A stretch of DNA of 13,747 nt, taken from the NCBI GenBank assembly GCA_014379705.1, contig JACMLI010000160.1, positions 1-13,747 of the forward strand. Reading direction: 5' to 3'. Each line of letters opens with the position of its first letter. The first letter of the stretch is position 1. The notes beneath the pieces are model-generated. The model was not told the DNA's origin, searched no databases, and saw nothing but the letters and a program-made list of their open reading frames with translations. Shown piece by piece: positions 1-7,209 of this stretch. A program made the position numbers and the translations under genes. This DNA is from Gemmatimonadaceae bacterium. GTDB taxonomy: Bacteria > Gemmatimonadota > Gemmatimonadetes > Gemmatimonadales > Gemmatimonadaceae.

Positions 1-1894
1 GCGCGCCCGCGACCTCCATCTCCCCGATCGCCTCGGCGGCCTCGCGTTGCACGTTGCGCGAGCGATCGCCGCGGGCCAGGCGGGCGGCGAGGTTCAGCGC
101 CTCGGGTGTCATGACGTTGCCGAGTTCCTCCGCGACCTCGGTGCGCACGTCCTCGGACTGGTCACCCGACAGCCAGCTTCGGAACGTCTGCATGACGACC
201 GCGCCGTCGAGGTGCATGCCGACGATGTTCACCAGGTCGTGTCGATGCTCGCGATCGGTGCTGGCGTCGAATTGGCGACGCACGAGGGCGACGCTTTCGT
301 CGTCGGCGCCGCGGCCGATCCAGTACAGCGTGCGTCCCGCGAAATAGCCCGGCAGGATGTACGCCGAGGCATGAATGCGATCGAGCTCGAACCGGCCGTT
401 GCGTGCGACGAAGCCGAGGAAGATCGCCTGGTCCTCCGGCTCACCGGGCCCAAGGAGACTATCGAGGCGTACGCCCTGAAACGTGAGGCCCGATGCGGGT
501 CCCTTCAAGCGCATCGATCCCATCGACACGCTGCCGTTCGCGTAGACCGGTACGCGGTGGTCGATGTAGCGCAACCCCCTGCTCGCATCGCCGGCGATGC
601 TGTAGCCGATCCAGAAGGCCCTGCTTCCGCGACGACGCGCGGCGCCCTCGGCCCACGCCCAGCGCTCCTCGAGACTCCCGGACGTGCTCGAGCGAATGAC
701 CGTGTCGGGCGCGCCCCCACGGAGCTGTTGCGCCGCCGGGACCACGGGCGCGCGATCTTCATCGTGCGATGCCTTGGCGATCGCGGCTACGGGCGATGAC
801 ACCACCACCGGCGCCACGAGTGCCGGGCTCGTCACCCAGCCACCGAGGCCGGCAAGGGCGGCGGCGCCTAACGGGATCGCGGCCCAGTGCGTGCGCGTGT
901 CGGCATGGTGCGTGGGGACGACCACGAGACGCCGGATGCGGCGCAGCAGGTTGCCGCCCGTGGACGCCACCGCGAGCCGGGGCGCCTCCTGACGCAGTTC
1001 CTCGAGTCGGAGCAGCGCCGTCGCATAGGCCGCGCGATCATCGCACAGGGCGACCGCGATGTCGTCGCAGCAGTGCTCGCGTTCCTCGCGCACCTGGCGG
1101 GAGACCCACCAGACACCCGGGTGATAGAAGAGCACGGTCTCAACGACGGTCTGCAGCAGGTTCAGGAGGTAGTCCTGCCGGCGGATGTGCGCGAGCTCGT
1201 GGGCCAGCAACAGCTCGAGGTCACGCGGCGACAGCCCTGTCCCGAGCGACAGTGGAACGAGCACGACGGGGCGGAGCCAACCGATCACCGTCGGGACCTC
1301 CACGAGCGCTGACTCGAGGAGCCGCACCGTCGTCACGATGCCCAGGCGGCGCGCCAGGGTCCTCAGGCGATCGCTGTCGCGCTGCGACGCCGGCCGCGCA
1401 TGCTCCCGCGTCATGCGTCGCACGCGCAACCAGCCGCCCCCGAAACGCACGGACAGGAGGAGGACGCCTGCCAACCACGCTGCGACGAGCACCGGCGCGG
1501 CGGCTTCGGTCCACGCGGTCGCCCGGTCGGCGAGAGCGGGCGGAATCGAAAGGCCAAGGGGAGCTGACGCGTCAGCGGTGGGTTGCGCGGCACCCGCTAC
1601 ATCACTGGAAGCCACCGGGCGGGGTCCACGATCGGCGATGGGCGCGACCTCGACGGCATCGAGCACCGATGCGTTTGGTGCACCAGCGCGTTCGGGCGCC
1701 GGACGTGCCAGCCTGGTGGCCGTGACGACGGGAGCCACGACCATCAGGAACATCGTGGCGACGCCCGCGCGATAGCGCGCGTGAGCGCCCCGGCCGCGCA
1801 TGGCCGCGAGCAGCACCCCCAGGCCCGCGGCCAGCAGGGTGCCCTGCCAAACGAAGTGCAGCAAGGTCCAGGCAAGGATCGACGTGAGGCTCAT
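1..1894 (-). CDS. M56 family (BlaR1-like) membrane metalloprotease with C-terminal HEAT-like repeats, partial
   Basis: By family precedent (BlaR1/MecR1) this is a membrane zinc protease that, when activated, leads to cleavage of its partner BlaI-type repressor. The frame is open from the ATG at 1894 to the left edge (631 codons), so the C-terminus is missing. Two membrane segments lie at about residues 4-33 and 45-60, a third at about 131-155, and a fourth after the protease domain at about 335-370. The gluzincin motif HELAHIRRQDY starts at H232 (ligands H232 and H236, catalytic E233). The second motif EREHCCDD gives E273 as the likely third zinc ligand, with the same 41-residue spacing from the first His that I recall for BlaR1. 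Beyond the fourth membrane segment there is an exported region, then from about residue 530 at least three HEAT-like helical pairs. No SxxK/KTG penicillin-binding sensor domain is visible. Its ATG overlaps the repressor stop (ATGA), so the two are translationally coupled. Confidence 0.9.
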   Translation of the reverse strand, partial: MSLTSILAWTLLHFVWQGTLLAAGLGVLLAAMRGRGAHARYRAGVATMFLMVVAPVVTATRLARPAPERAGAPNASVLDAVEVAPIADRGPRPVASSDVAGAAQPTADASAPLGLSIPPALADRATAWTEAAAPVLVAAWLAGVLLLSVRFGGGWLRVRRMTREHARPASQRDSDRLRTLARRLGIVTTVRLLESALVEVPTVIGWLRPVVLVPLSLGTGLSPRDLELLLAHELAHIRRQDYLLNLLQTVVETVLFYHPGVWWVSRQVREEREHCCDDIAVALCDDRAAYATALLRLEELRQEAPRLAVASTGGNLLRRIRRLVVVPTHHADTRTHWAAIPLGAAALAGLGGWVTSPALVAPVVVSSPVAAIAKASHDEDRAPVVPAAQQLRGGAPDTVIRSSTSGSLEERWAWAEGAARRRGSRAFWIGYSIAGDASRGLRYIDHRVPVYANGSVSMGSMRLKGPASGLTFQGVRLDSLLGPGEPEDQAIFLGFVARNGRFELDRIHASAYILPGYFAGRTLYWIGRGADDESVALVRRQFDASTDREHRHDLVNIVGMHLDGAVVMQTFRSWLSGDQSEDVRTEVAEELGNVMTPEALNLAARLARGDRSRNVQREAAEAIGEMEVAGA

Positions 1895-2283
1895 GGTGCA
1901 CTCCTCGGCGAACGTTCATCCAGCAGCTTGCGGATCTCGGCGAGGTCGGCCGCCGTGGCCAGGTTGTTTTCGAGGGCATGCATGACGAGGCTGGCAGCGG
2001 ACCCCTCGAAGGCGCGGTCCACGAGGTCGGTCACGAGCTGGCGCTGGGCCTCGCGCTCGGGCAGGGCTGCCCGGTAGACATGCGATCGAGAGGATTCGTT
2101 GCGCCGCACGAGGCCCTTTTCGACCATGATCTGCATGAGCTTGAGGACGGTGGTGTAGCCAACCTCACGCTCGGGGAGGCGTTCGTGCACTTCGCGCACG
2201 GTGCACTCGCCCTCGTTCCAGAGCACGCGGAGGATCGCGAGCTCGGCATTCGTGGGCTGGGGAATCGCGGGTGGACGCGGCAC
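1891..2283 (-). CDS. BlaI/MecI/CopY family transcriptional repressor
   Basis: A 130-residue winged-helix repressor, the usual length for the BlaI/MecI family. The N-terminal part reads PTNAELAILRVLW, then REVHERL and GYTTVLKLMQIMVEKGLV, the family's DNA-binding winged helix. The C-terminal helices from about residue 75 on are the dimerisation part, where BlaI and MecI are cut by a signal-activated protease. The frame is open further upstream, but I choose the GTG at 2283: the conserved domain starts right after it, a GGAGAG Shine-Dalgarno lies 4 bases before it, and a promoter with operators lies just upstream. The stop overlaps the start of the M56 protease by four bases, so the pair form one operon. 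The gene probably represses itself through the palindromes at 2317-2355. Its other targets cannot be told from the window. Confidence 0.92.
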   Translation of the reverse strand: MPRPPAIPQPTNAELAILRVLWNEGECTVREVHERLPEREVGYTTVLKLMQIMVEKGLVRRNESSRSHVYRAALPEREAQRQLVTDLVDRAFEGSAASLVMHALENNLATAADLAEIRKLLDERSPRSAP

Positions 2284-2287
2284 AGGT

Positions 2288-2293
2288 CTCTCC
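2288..2293 (-). promoter_or_regulatory. Ribosome binding site deciding the repressor start
   Basis: On the minus strand this reads GGAGAG and lies 4 bases before the GTG at 2283 (6 bases if GGAG is counted). It supports the GTG start over upstream in-frame starts, which would lie within or upstream of the promoter and operators. Confidence 0.75.
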
Positions 2294-2311
2294 GATGTTG
2301 ACCTGACGGCA

Positions 2312-2339
2312 AGTCTATACGAAAGGTTTCGTATGTCAA
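2312..2339 (-). promoter_or_regulatory. Sigma70-like promoter of the BlaI-M56 operon
   Basis: On the minus strand, a perfect -35 box TTGACA (2334-2339) is followed by a 16-base spacer and TAGACT (2312-2317) as the -10 box, 4 of 6 to consensus. The spacer (2318-2333) is exactly the first palindromic operator. Transcription would start near 2305, giving a leader of about 20 bases before the GTG. A repressor bound in the spacer would block RNA polymerase directly. Confidence 0.75.
2317..2334. promoter_or_regulatory. Operator 1, perfect 18-bp palindrome
   Basis: ATACGAAAGGTTTCGTAT is an inverted repeat with 8-base arms and a GG centre. It fills the promoter spacer. The outer TAC/GTA resembles the TACA/TGTA ends I recall for BlaI/MecI operators, but the inner bases CGAA/TTCG differ, so the recognition sequence appears lineage-specific. 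It is most probably bound by the repressor encoded just downstream. Confidence 0.75.
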
Positions 2340-2355
2340 TACGAAGCACTTCGTA
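2340..2355. promoter_or_regulatory. Operator 2, perfect 16-bp palindrome
   Basis: TACGAAGCACTTCGTA has 7-base arms and a CA centre. Its centre is 22 bp from that of operator 1, about two helical turns, and the whole unit 2317-2338 is repeated in tandem as 2339-2360 with 17 of 22 bases identical. It lies immediately upstream of the -35 box. Same-face spacing suggests cooperative binding of two repressor dimers. Confidence 0.72.
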
Positions 2356-2377
2356 CGTCAGCCCGCCCAGAACGACG

Positions 2378-2414
2378 ACGCCCGTCGCGGCGAGCGTTTC
2401 GCAGCGACGGGCGT
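2378..2414. terminator. Strong hairpin between the S9 peptidase gene and the repressor promoter
   Basis: The arms ACGCCCGTCGC (2378-2388) and GCGACGGGCGT (2404-2414) pair perfectly over 11 bp. After one mismatch the stem continues GCGA/TCGC with a 5-base loop. On the minus strand it is followed by a short T-containing tail (CGTCGTT) rather than a clean T run. It may terminate transcripts coming from the S9 gene and so insulate the repressor promoter. Confidence 0.5.
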
Positions 2415-2424
2415 GGCCAGCGGT

Positions 2425-2501
2425 CGGATGGTGGGGTGGTCGGGTTGTCGGGGAAGCTGGTCGGGGCTTTCTTCCCGACCACCCGACCACCCCACCACCC
2501 G
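2425..2501. terminator. Long near-perfect inverted repeat just after the S9 peptidase stop
   Basis: The left arm (2425-2456) and right arm (2471-2501) pair over about 30 bp with only a few mismatches or bulges. The core GGTGGGGTGGTCGGGT pairs with ACCCGACCACCCCACC. The 14-base loop is 2457-2470. It begins 5 bases after the S9 stop on the minus strand. There is no T run, so it may act as a terminator, as a 3'-end stabiliser, or be a dispersed palindromic repeat. Confidence 0.55.
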
Positions 2502-2506
2502 ACTCG

Positions 2507-5008
2507 CTACTTGATCTCTGCGCCCGATCGGTAGTAGTCCCCGATCAGGTGCTCCGCGAAGTACTCCATCATCATGCGATTGAAGTACGGCTGGTAATCC
2601 ATGAAGCCGTGCGGCTTTCCAGGGAAGAGCATGAAGTCGAAGCGCTTGTTCGCCTTGATCAGCGCGTTCGCCAGGCGAATCGTGCCCCCGGGGTGCACGT
2701 TGTTGTCCATGTCGCCCGTGGCCAGCAGCAGGCGACCCCTGAGGTTGGGCGCCAGCTCAATGTTCGTCGGCACCTTGATCGTGTAGGTGATGCTGTCGTC
2801 GACGATGCTCGTGTCGGGGAGTACCGAGGACTCGCCCACCCCTGCCCCGATCACGGCACGACGTCCGCGCTGCGCTGCGGCCCCCGCGACGGTGGCCTTG
2901 AGGCCGTGGTACTGCTCGCTCCAGTTCTGGTTGTAGATGTTGTTGTCGTGGTTCCCGGAGCTCGACACGCCGACCTTGAAGAAGTCGTTGTACGGCGGGA
3001 GCATCAGGGCCGCGGCCGTGAGGAACCCGCCCCCCGAGTGCCCGTACATGCCCACGCGATCGATGTCGATGAACGGGTAGCGCGCCGCCAGCTGTTCGGT
3101 GCCGGCCTTCTTGTCCGCGAGTGCATAGTCGCGGAGGTTGAAATACGAGAAGCTCTGGTACGCGTTGGAGCGCAGCGGGTTGCCGCCGCGGTTCCCGATC
3201 TGGATCACGATGAAGCCGAGCTGCGCGAGTTGCTGCTGCGTGCCACCGGGGTTGAACGCGACGTTCACCTGCTCCGTCTGCGGGCCCGGGTAGATGCTCA
3301 GGATGATCGGGTACTTCTTCGTCGAGTCGAAGTCGAACGGCTTGTACATGTTGCCGTAGATGTCCGTGGTGCCGTCGGCCGCCTTTACCACGAACGGCAT
3401 CGGCGCCTTCCACCCCATCGACTTGAGCTGCGACAGGTCCATCTCCTCCAGCGGCATCACGACCTTGCCCATTGCATCACGCACCACCGACCTGGGCGCC
3501 ACGTCCGGGCGCGACCAGCTGTCCACGACGTAGCGCTTGGTCGGGGACACCGTCGACGCGTGGTCGCCATCGCCGCTGTCGGCACGCGCAAACGCCGAGC
3601 CGTCGGCGTTCATGCGATACAGGTGGCGCTGGTACACGTTTTCACCCGCCTCGCGTCCCACGCCGCTCACCCAGATGATGCCGTTGACCGAGTCGATCTG
3701 CGGCACCTGGTCCGCGCGCCACGCCCCCGTGGTCAGCGGCTTCTTGTACGTGCCGTTGTGGTCGTACAGGTAGTAGTGGCCCCAGCCCGAGCGCTCCGAC
3801 CACCACACGATGTCACCCGCCGTTCCCGCCTTCGTGTACCGCGGGAGCTGCCATTCGAGGTTCGCGTTCTCCACCGACTCCGTGATCATCACCTTGATCG
3901 CGCTCGTCGCGAGGTCGACTTCGACCAGCTCGAGCGCGCGCTGCGGACGATCGCGGCGCACCACGCGCAGCGTGTTCGAGCCCGAGGGGAAGTGAATGTT
4001 CAGCAGGCGCTGGTCCTTCCACTTGCGCACGTTGACCGGCTTGAGCCCCGCCTCACCGCGGCGGTGCACGTAGAGCTCCGACTGCGCGACGTTCTCCTCG
4101 CCCGGCATCGCGTACGTGTACGACATGAGCGTCGGACGCGGGTCGGAGAGCACGTTCACGAGGTACAGCTCCTTCACCTTCCGCTGGTCCTGGCGCTGGA
4201 TGGCGAACGCCTTCGAGTCCGGCGACCAGAAAATGTTGGCGCGGACGCGCGGATCGCGGTTCCGCCCACCGCCACCCTGCGTGGAGTCCTGCACCTGCGT
4301 CGTGTCACGGAAGCCGAAGGAGCGGTTCTTCTCGCCATCGGTCGTGATCTTCACCGTGTCCGTCCTGCCCTTTTCGACGAGGAACAGGTTGTGGTCGCGG
4401 GCGAACACGAACGCGCTTGAGTCCGGCGAATAGTTGCGGAAGTCGCCCTGCTGGTTGCCGAACTGCCCGCCGCCACCACCGCCACCGAACTGCTGCTGCT
4501 GCCGCTCCTCTCGCTCCTCGTCGGGGGGCGTCGAATCGGCGCGCGGTGGGCGGCCCATGTTCCGGATGGTCTCGCCCGCCAGGTTCCACTCATAGCGCGC
4601 CGAGTCCACCGTAAAGCGGATGGCCTTGTGGTCGCGCGTGAAGGCCAGCGAGGTGAACGGCAGGGCGTTGCCGTCGTACGGCTTGCGATGCGCCGCCGTG
4701 AGGGCCGCCGCCAGCTTCACGTGATCAAAGAGCGGCTGCTTCACCCGCGTCGGCGGAAACACCAGGATGAACGACGAGCCCGTGCGATCGCGCCAGTTGT
4801 ACCAGAGCGAATCGCTCTTGCCGATGAAGCGCGGCTGCACCGTCGTGCTGTAGGTGACCCGGCGCATCGTCTCGGCATTGAACTTGTCCGCCAGCTCCCA
4901 ATTGGCGCGGGCAGCAACAGGGCGCGTGACCTGGGCGTCGACGATCGCTGGTGCGAAAAACAGGGGCGCGCCCAGGAGCAGGCGGCGCAGGAAGGGGACG
5001 TCACGCAT
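2507..5008 (-). CDS. Exported S9 family (dipeptidyl peptidase IV-like) serine peptidase
   Basis: An 833-residue exported prolyl-oligopeptidase-type enzyme that should cut short peptides outside the cytoplasm. Residues 1-26 form a signal peptide (RR, then LLLGAPLFFAP, ending DAQ). The middle, about 90-560, is the DPP-IV N-terminal beta-propeller (for example YSPDSSAFVFARD, WSPDSKAFAIQRQ, WWSERSGWGHYYLYD). About 600-833 is the alpha/beta-hydrolase domain. The triad is complete: S658 in GHSGGGF, D768 in DMDNNVHPGG, H800 in GKPHGF. The propeller carries a Gln/Gly-rich insert near residues 163-188 and a second at about 240-252, which partly explains a length above the usual 700-750. I choose the ATG at 5008 because the signal peptide starts there and GAGG lies 8 bases upstream; the frame stays open upstream without recognisable sequence. 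The exact specificity (dipeptidyl or other) is not readable. Confidence 0.92.
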   Translation of the reverse strand: MRDVPFLRRLLLGAPLFFAPAIVDAQVTRPVAARANWELADKFNAETMRRVTYSTTVQPRFIGKSDSLWYNWRDRTGSSFILVFPPTRVKQPLFDHVKLAAALTAAHRKPYDGNALPFTSLAFTRDHKAIRFTVDSARYEWNLAGETIRNMGRPPRADSTPPDEEREERQQQQFGGGGGGGQFGNQQGDFRNYSPDSSAFVFARDHNLFLVEKGRTDTVKITTDGEKNRSFGFRDTTQVQDSTQGGGGRNRDPRVRANIFWSPDSKAFAIQRQDQRKVKELYLVNVLSDPRPTLMSYTYAMPGEENVAQSELYVHRRGEAGLKPVNVRKWKDQRLLNIHFPSGSNTLRVVRRDRPQRALELVEVDLATSAIKVMITESVENANLEWQLPRYTKAGTAGDIVWWSERSGWGHYYLYDHNGTYKKPLTTGAWRADQVPQIDSVNGIIWVSGVGREAGENVYQRHLYRMNADGSAFARADSGDGDHASTVSPTKRYVVDSWSRPDVAPRSVVRDAMGKVVMPLEEMDLSQLKSMGWKAPMPFVVKAADGTTDIYGNMYKPFDFDSTKKYPIILSIYPGPQTEQVNVAFNPGGTQQQLAQLGFIVIQIGNRGGNPLRSNAYQSFSYFNLRDYALADKKAGTEQLAARYPFIDIDRVGMYGHSGGGFLTAAALMLPPYNDFFKVGVSSSGNHDNNIYNQNWSEQYHGLKATVAGAAAQRGRRAVIGAGVGESSVLPDTSIVDDSITYTIKVPTNIELAPNLRGRLLLATGDMDNNVHPGGTIRLANALIKANKRFDFMLFPGKPHGFMDYQPYFNRMMMEYFAEHLIGDYYRSGAEIK

Positions 5009-5334
5009 GGTGGAAGCCTCGAGATCGGGGGACAACGGGCCGCGCACAGCCGAAGTCGACGGCGTGGCCGGTGACAGATGTGTCACCCGGAGCACTTTTC
5101 GTCCAGTCGGTCGGCGCATTGGAGACATAACGCACCCCCGGACCGCGACGCTGTACCTACCGCCGTGGGAGACGTCCGCCCTCGTCCGGGATGACGAAAG
5201 CAGGGCGTGGGAGGCGCTCATCCACGCACCAGTCCCCTCCCCCCGTGTAGCGACCGGATCGTCACGAGGGCAGGTCCTGACAGACAGCGACCGACCACCT
5301 TCCCACGTCGAGCCCCCTTTCCCAGTGAGTCCCG
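5009..5334. other. Divergent intergenic region between the S9 peptidase and the PD40 protein
   Basis: A 326-base gap between two divergently transcribed genes. Besides the inverted repeat at 5070-5087 I see no convincing promoter pair, RNA gene or small gene. The minus frame is open through much of it, but that looks like a high-GC extension of the S9 gene without domain content. Confidence 0.6.
5070..5087. promoter_or_regulatory. Operator-like perfect inverted repeat upstream of the S9 peptidase
   Basis: GGTGACA, a 4-base spacer GATG, then TGTCACC: a perfect 7-base inverted repeat 62-79 bases upstream of the S9 start. It is a typical size and symmetry for a dimeric repressor or activator site. 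It lies between divergent genes and could serve either. The regulator is unknown. Confidence 0.45.
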
Positions 5335-7056
5335 ATGTCGGTGATGCGTTACGCGGCGATGCTGGTGGTCCTGCTCGTCCCCTGTCCCGCCGCCCAGGCG
5401 CAGGGCCCTGCCCCCGTCTTTCTCAACATCAACCCGTCGTGGAGTCCTGACGGGCGGCAGCTCGTCTTCGAGTCGGCGCGGAACGGACGCACCGCGCTCT
5501 TCATCATCAACGCCGACGGCACAGGCGAGCGTCGCCTCACGTGGAACCGCGCCGACGACACGCATCCCGACTGGTCGCCGGACGGCACGCGCATCGTCTT
5601 CGACTCCAACCGGGACGGCGTGTGGAACCTCTACACCATCCGCCCCGACGGCACCGACGAGCGGCGGCTGACGCATCCCGAAGGCACGGTTCCCCTCACC
5701 TTTGCGCGGCACCCGGCGTGGTCCCCCGACGGCCGGACGATCGCCTTCGATTCCGACCGCGATGGCGACGAAGAACTCTACGTGATCAACGCCGATGGCA
5801 CGGGTGCGCGCCGCCTGACGAGTACTCCCCGGCGTGACGGGCACCCGTCGTGGACCCGCGATGGCCGCATCGTCTTCTCGACCGATCGAACGGGCACCTC
5901 CGACGTGTGGGTGATGCAGGCCGACGGCTCCTCGCCGCACTCCCTCGTTGCGCTCCCCGGCAGTGAGGCTGGCGCCGAGGTGTCTCCCGATGGCGCGACG
6001 GTGGTGTACTTCTCCGAAGTCGCGGGGCGCGCGCGCCTCTACCGGCGTCCCCTGCGCGGCGGCGACGCGGTGGCGCTCACGCCCGACTCGGCGACGAGCT
6101 ACGAATCGGCATGGTCGCGCGACGGCCGCTTCCTCGCCTGGTACTCCGACGCCCCCGGGCGCTTCGAGCTGTTTGTCATGAACGCGGACGGCGCGGGCGT
6201 GCGCCAGCTCACCGACAGCCGGTACGACAACGCGTGGCCGCAGTGGTCTCCCGATGAGAGCCGCATCGTCTTCGCTTCGACGCGAGATCGCGACTGGGAG
6301 GTGTACTCCATGCGCGCCGACGGCAGCGACGCCACGCGGCTCACCTGGTCTCCTGGCCGAGACGCGCACCCCTGGTTCCTGCCGAACGGCCGCATCGTCT
6401 TCCAGTCCCCGCGCAACTACACGGCGCAGGGGGAGGTCGACCTCTACACGATGAACGCCGACGGCGCGACGCAGCGCCGGCTCGTCACCGCCCCCGGCTT
6501 CGATGGCGTCCCGGTACCGAGTCCAACCGGGGCGAGGATCGCGTACCAGAACGGCCAGTATCGAGCCGCCACGCGCGACTACGGGTGGGACCTGTACCTC
6601 GTCGACTCGCTCGGCGGTGCGCCCGTACGCCTGACGAGTGGTCCGCACTCCAGCCAGGTGCCCACCTGGCACCCCGACGGGAGCTCACTTGCCTTCTACG
6701 CAAACCCGCAGGGCCGCGACCAGCTCTTCCTGATGGACATCGCGACGCGGGCCATCCGGCCGGTGGCGTCCAGCGCTGGCGAGGACCGAGCCCCGTCGTT
6801 CGCTCCCACCGGCGACCGGATCGCCTTCACCTCGAGCCGCGAGGGCGGGTCACAGCTCTTCATCCTCGACGTGGCAACAGGCGCCGCGCGACGCCTCGTC
6901 GACGGGCTCGAGGTGATGGGGCAGCCCTCATGGTCGCGTGACGGGCGCCGCCTGCTCTTCAACGCACAATATCGCGGCACGAGCGAGGTCTTCGTCGTGA
7001 ACGTCGACGGCACTGGGCTCACGCGCCTCACGCGCGGCTACGAAGGAACGCGATAA
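5335..7056 (+). CDS. Exported PD40/TolB-like protein with 12 beta-propeller repeats
   Basis: A 573-residue exported protein built almost wholly of PD40 (WD40-like) repeats. Residues 1-23 are a signal peptide (hydrophobic AAMLVVLLVPCPA, ending AQAQ). I count 12 repeats from about residue 32 to the end, beginning with NPSWSPDGRQLVF, HPDWSPDGTRIVF and HPAWSPDGRTIAF and ending with QPSWSRDGRRLLF, many carrying the LYxINADGTGxRRLT strand. TolB has a six-bladed propeller, so 12 repeats suit two six-bladed propellers in a row. The N-terminal TolB domain is missing and there are no Pal, TolA or TolQ neighbours, so this is probably not the Tol-Pal protein. I see no catalytic motif; a binding or scaffold role is likely but unknown. 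The start may be 5335 or the in-frame ATG at 5344; no clear ribosome binding site separates them. It is divergent from the S9 peptidase and convergent with the amidohydrolase. Confidence 0.88.
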   Translation: MSVMRYAAMLVVLLVPCPAAQAQGPAPVFLNINPSWSPDGRQLVFESARNGRTALFIINADGTGERRLTWNRADDTHPDWSPDGTRIVFDSNRDGVWNLYTIRPDGTDERRLTHPEGTVPLTFARHPAWSPDGRTIAFDSDRDGDEELYVINADGTGARRLTSTPRRDGHPSWTRDGRIVFSTDRTGTSDVWVMQADGSSPHSLVALPGSEAGAEVSPDGATVVYFSEVAGRARLYRRPLRGGDAVALTPDSATSYESAWSRDGRFLAWYSDAPGRFELFVMNADGAGVRQLTDSRYDNAWPQWSPDESRIVFASTRDRDWEVYSMRADGSDATRLTWSPGRDAHPWFLPNGRIVFQSPRNYTAQGEVDLYTMNADGATQRRLVTAPGFDGVPVPSPTGARIAYQNGQYRAATRDYGWDLYLVDSLGGAPVRLTSGPHSSQVPTWHPDGSSLAFYANPQGRDQLFLMDIATRAIRPVASSAGEDRAPSFAPTGDRIAFTSSREGGSQLFILDVATGAARRLVDGLEVMGQPSWSRDGRRLLFNAQYRGTSEVFVVNVDGTGLTRLTRGYEGTR

Positions 7057-7086
7057 CGTCGCCCCTCCGTAGTCGTGGGACACCAG

Positions 7087-7106
7087 GCTCCGGCTGTCGC
7101 CGGAGC
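7087..7106. terminator. Hairpin between the convergent PD40 and amidohydrolase genes
   Basis: GCTCCGGC, loop TGTC, GCCGGAGC: a perfect 8-bp stem 30 bases past the PD40 stop and 103 bases past the amidohydrolase stop. It has no T run. A close copy lies at 10715-10734, so it may be a dispersed palindromic element serving as a two-way terminator. The rest of the gap (7120-7200) is low-complexity AGCAACCAGCAACCAGC-type sequence with no gene. Confidence 0.5.
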
Positions 7107-7209
7107 GATGAACCCCCAGTTTACCCCGCCCAGTTCCAGTCCAGTAGCAGCAACGAGCACGAGCCTTTAGCAACCAGCAACCAGCCCCAGCATCAGTCCG
7201 TCCGGGGCC

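Noticed and set aside
47..1725. Several plus-strand open frames of 100-320 codons over the M56 gene.
   Set aside because: The minus frame carries the clear HELAH and EREHCCDD motifs and membrane segments; the plus frames are Arg/Ala-rich shadows.
1..2360. Calling the BlaI/M56 pair a beta-lactam resistance system.
   Set aside because: No beta-lactamase or penicillin-sensor domain is seen. The DUF3471-like hydrolase at the other end is 11 kb away and has no visible operator in the window.
2284..2490. N-terminal extension of the BlaI-type repressor to an upstream ATG.
   Set aside because: It would translate through the promoter, the operators and a hairpin, and adds no family sequence.
2201..4420. 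A 739-codon open frame on the plus strand opposite the S9 peptidase.
   Set aside because: It lies antisense to a well-supported gene, is rich in Arg, Val and His as expected from the complement of high-GC coding DNA, and shows no domain.
5009..5221. N-terminal extension of the S9 peptidase to an upstream start.
   Set aside because: It would bury the signal peptide 70 residues inside the protein and run through the inverted repeat at 5070-5087; the ATG at 5008 has a ribosome binding site.
5218..6672. A 484-codon minus-strand frame opposite the PD40 protein.
   Set aside because: Repetitive shadow of the PD40 repeats with no signal peptide or recognisable domain.
5335..7056. Calling the 12-repeat protein TolB of the Tol-Pal system.
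   Set aside because: The N-terminal TolB domain is absent, the repeat number is double, and no tol or pal gene is nearby.
7120..7200. AGCAACCAGCAACCAGC-type short repeats, considered as a repeat array.
   Set aside because: Too short and irregular for a CRISPR or a functional tandem array; ordinary low-complexity sequence.
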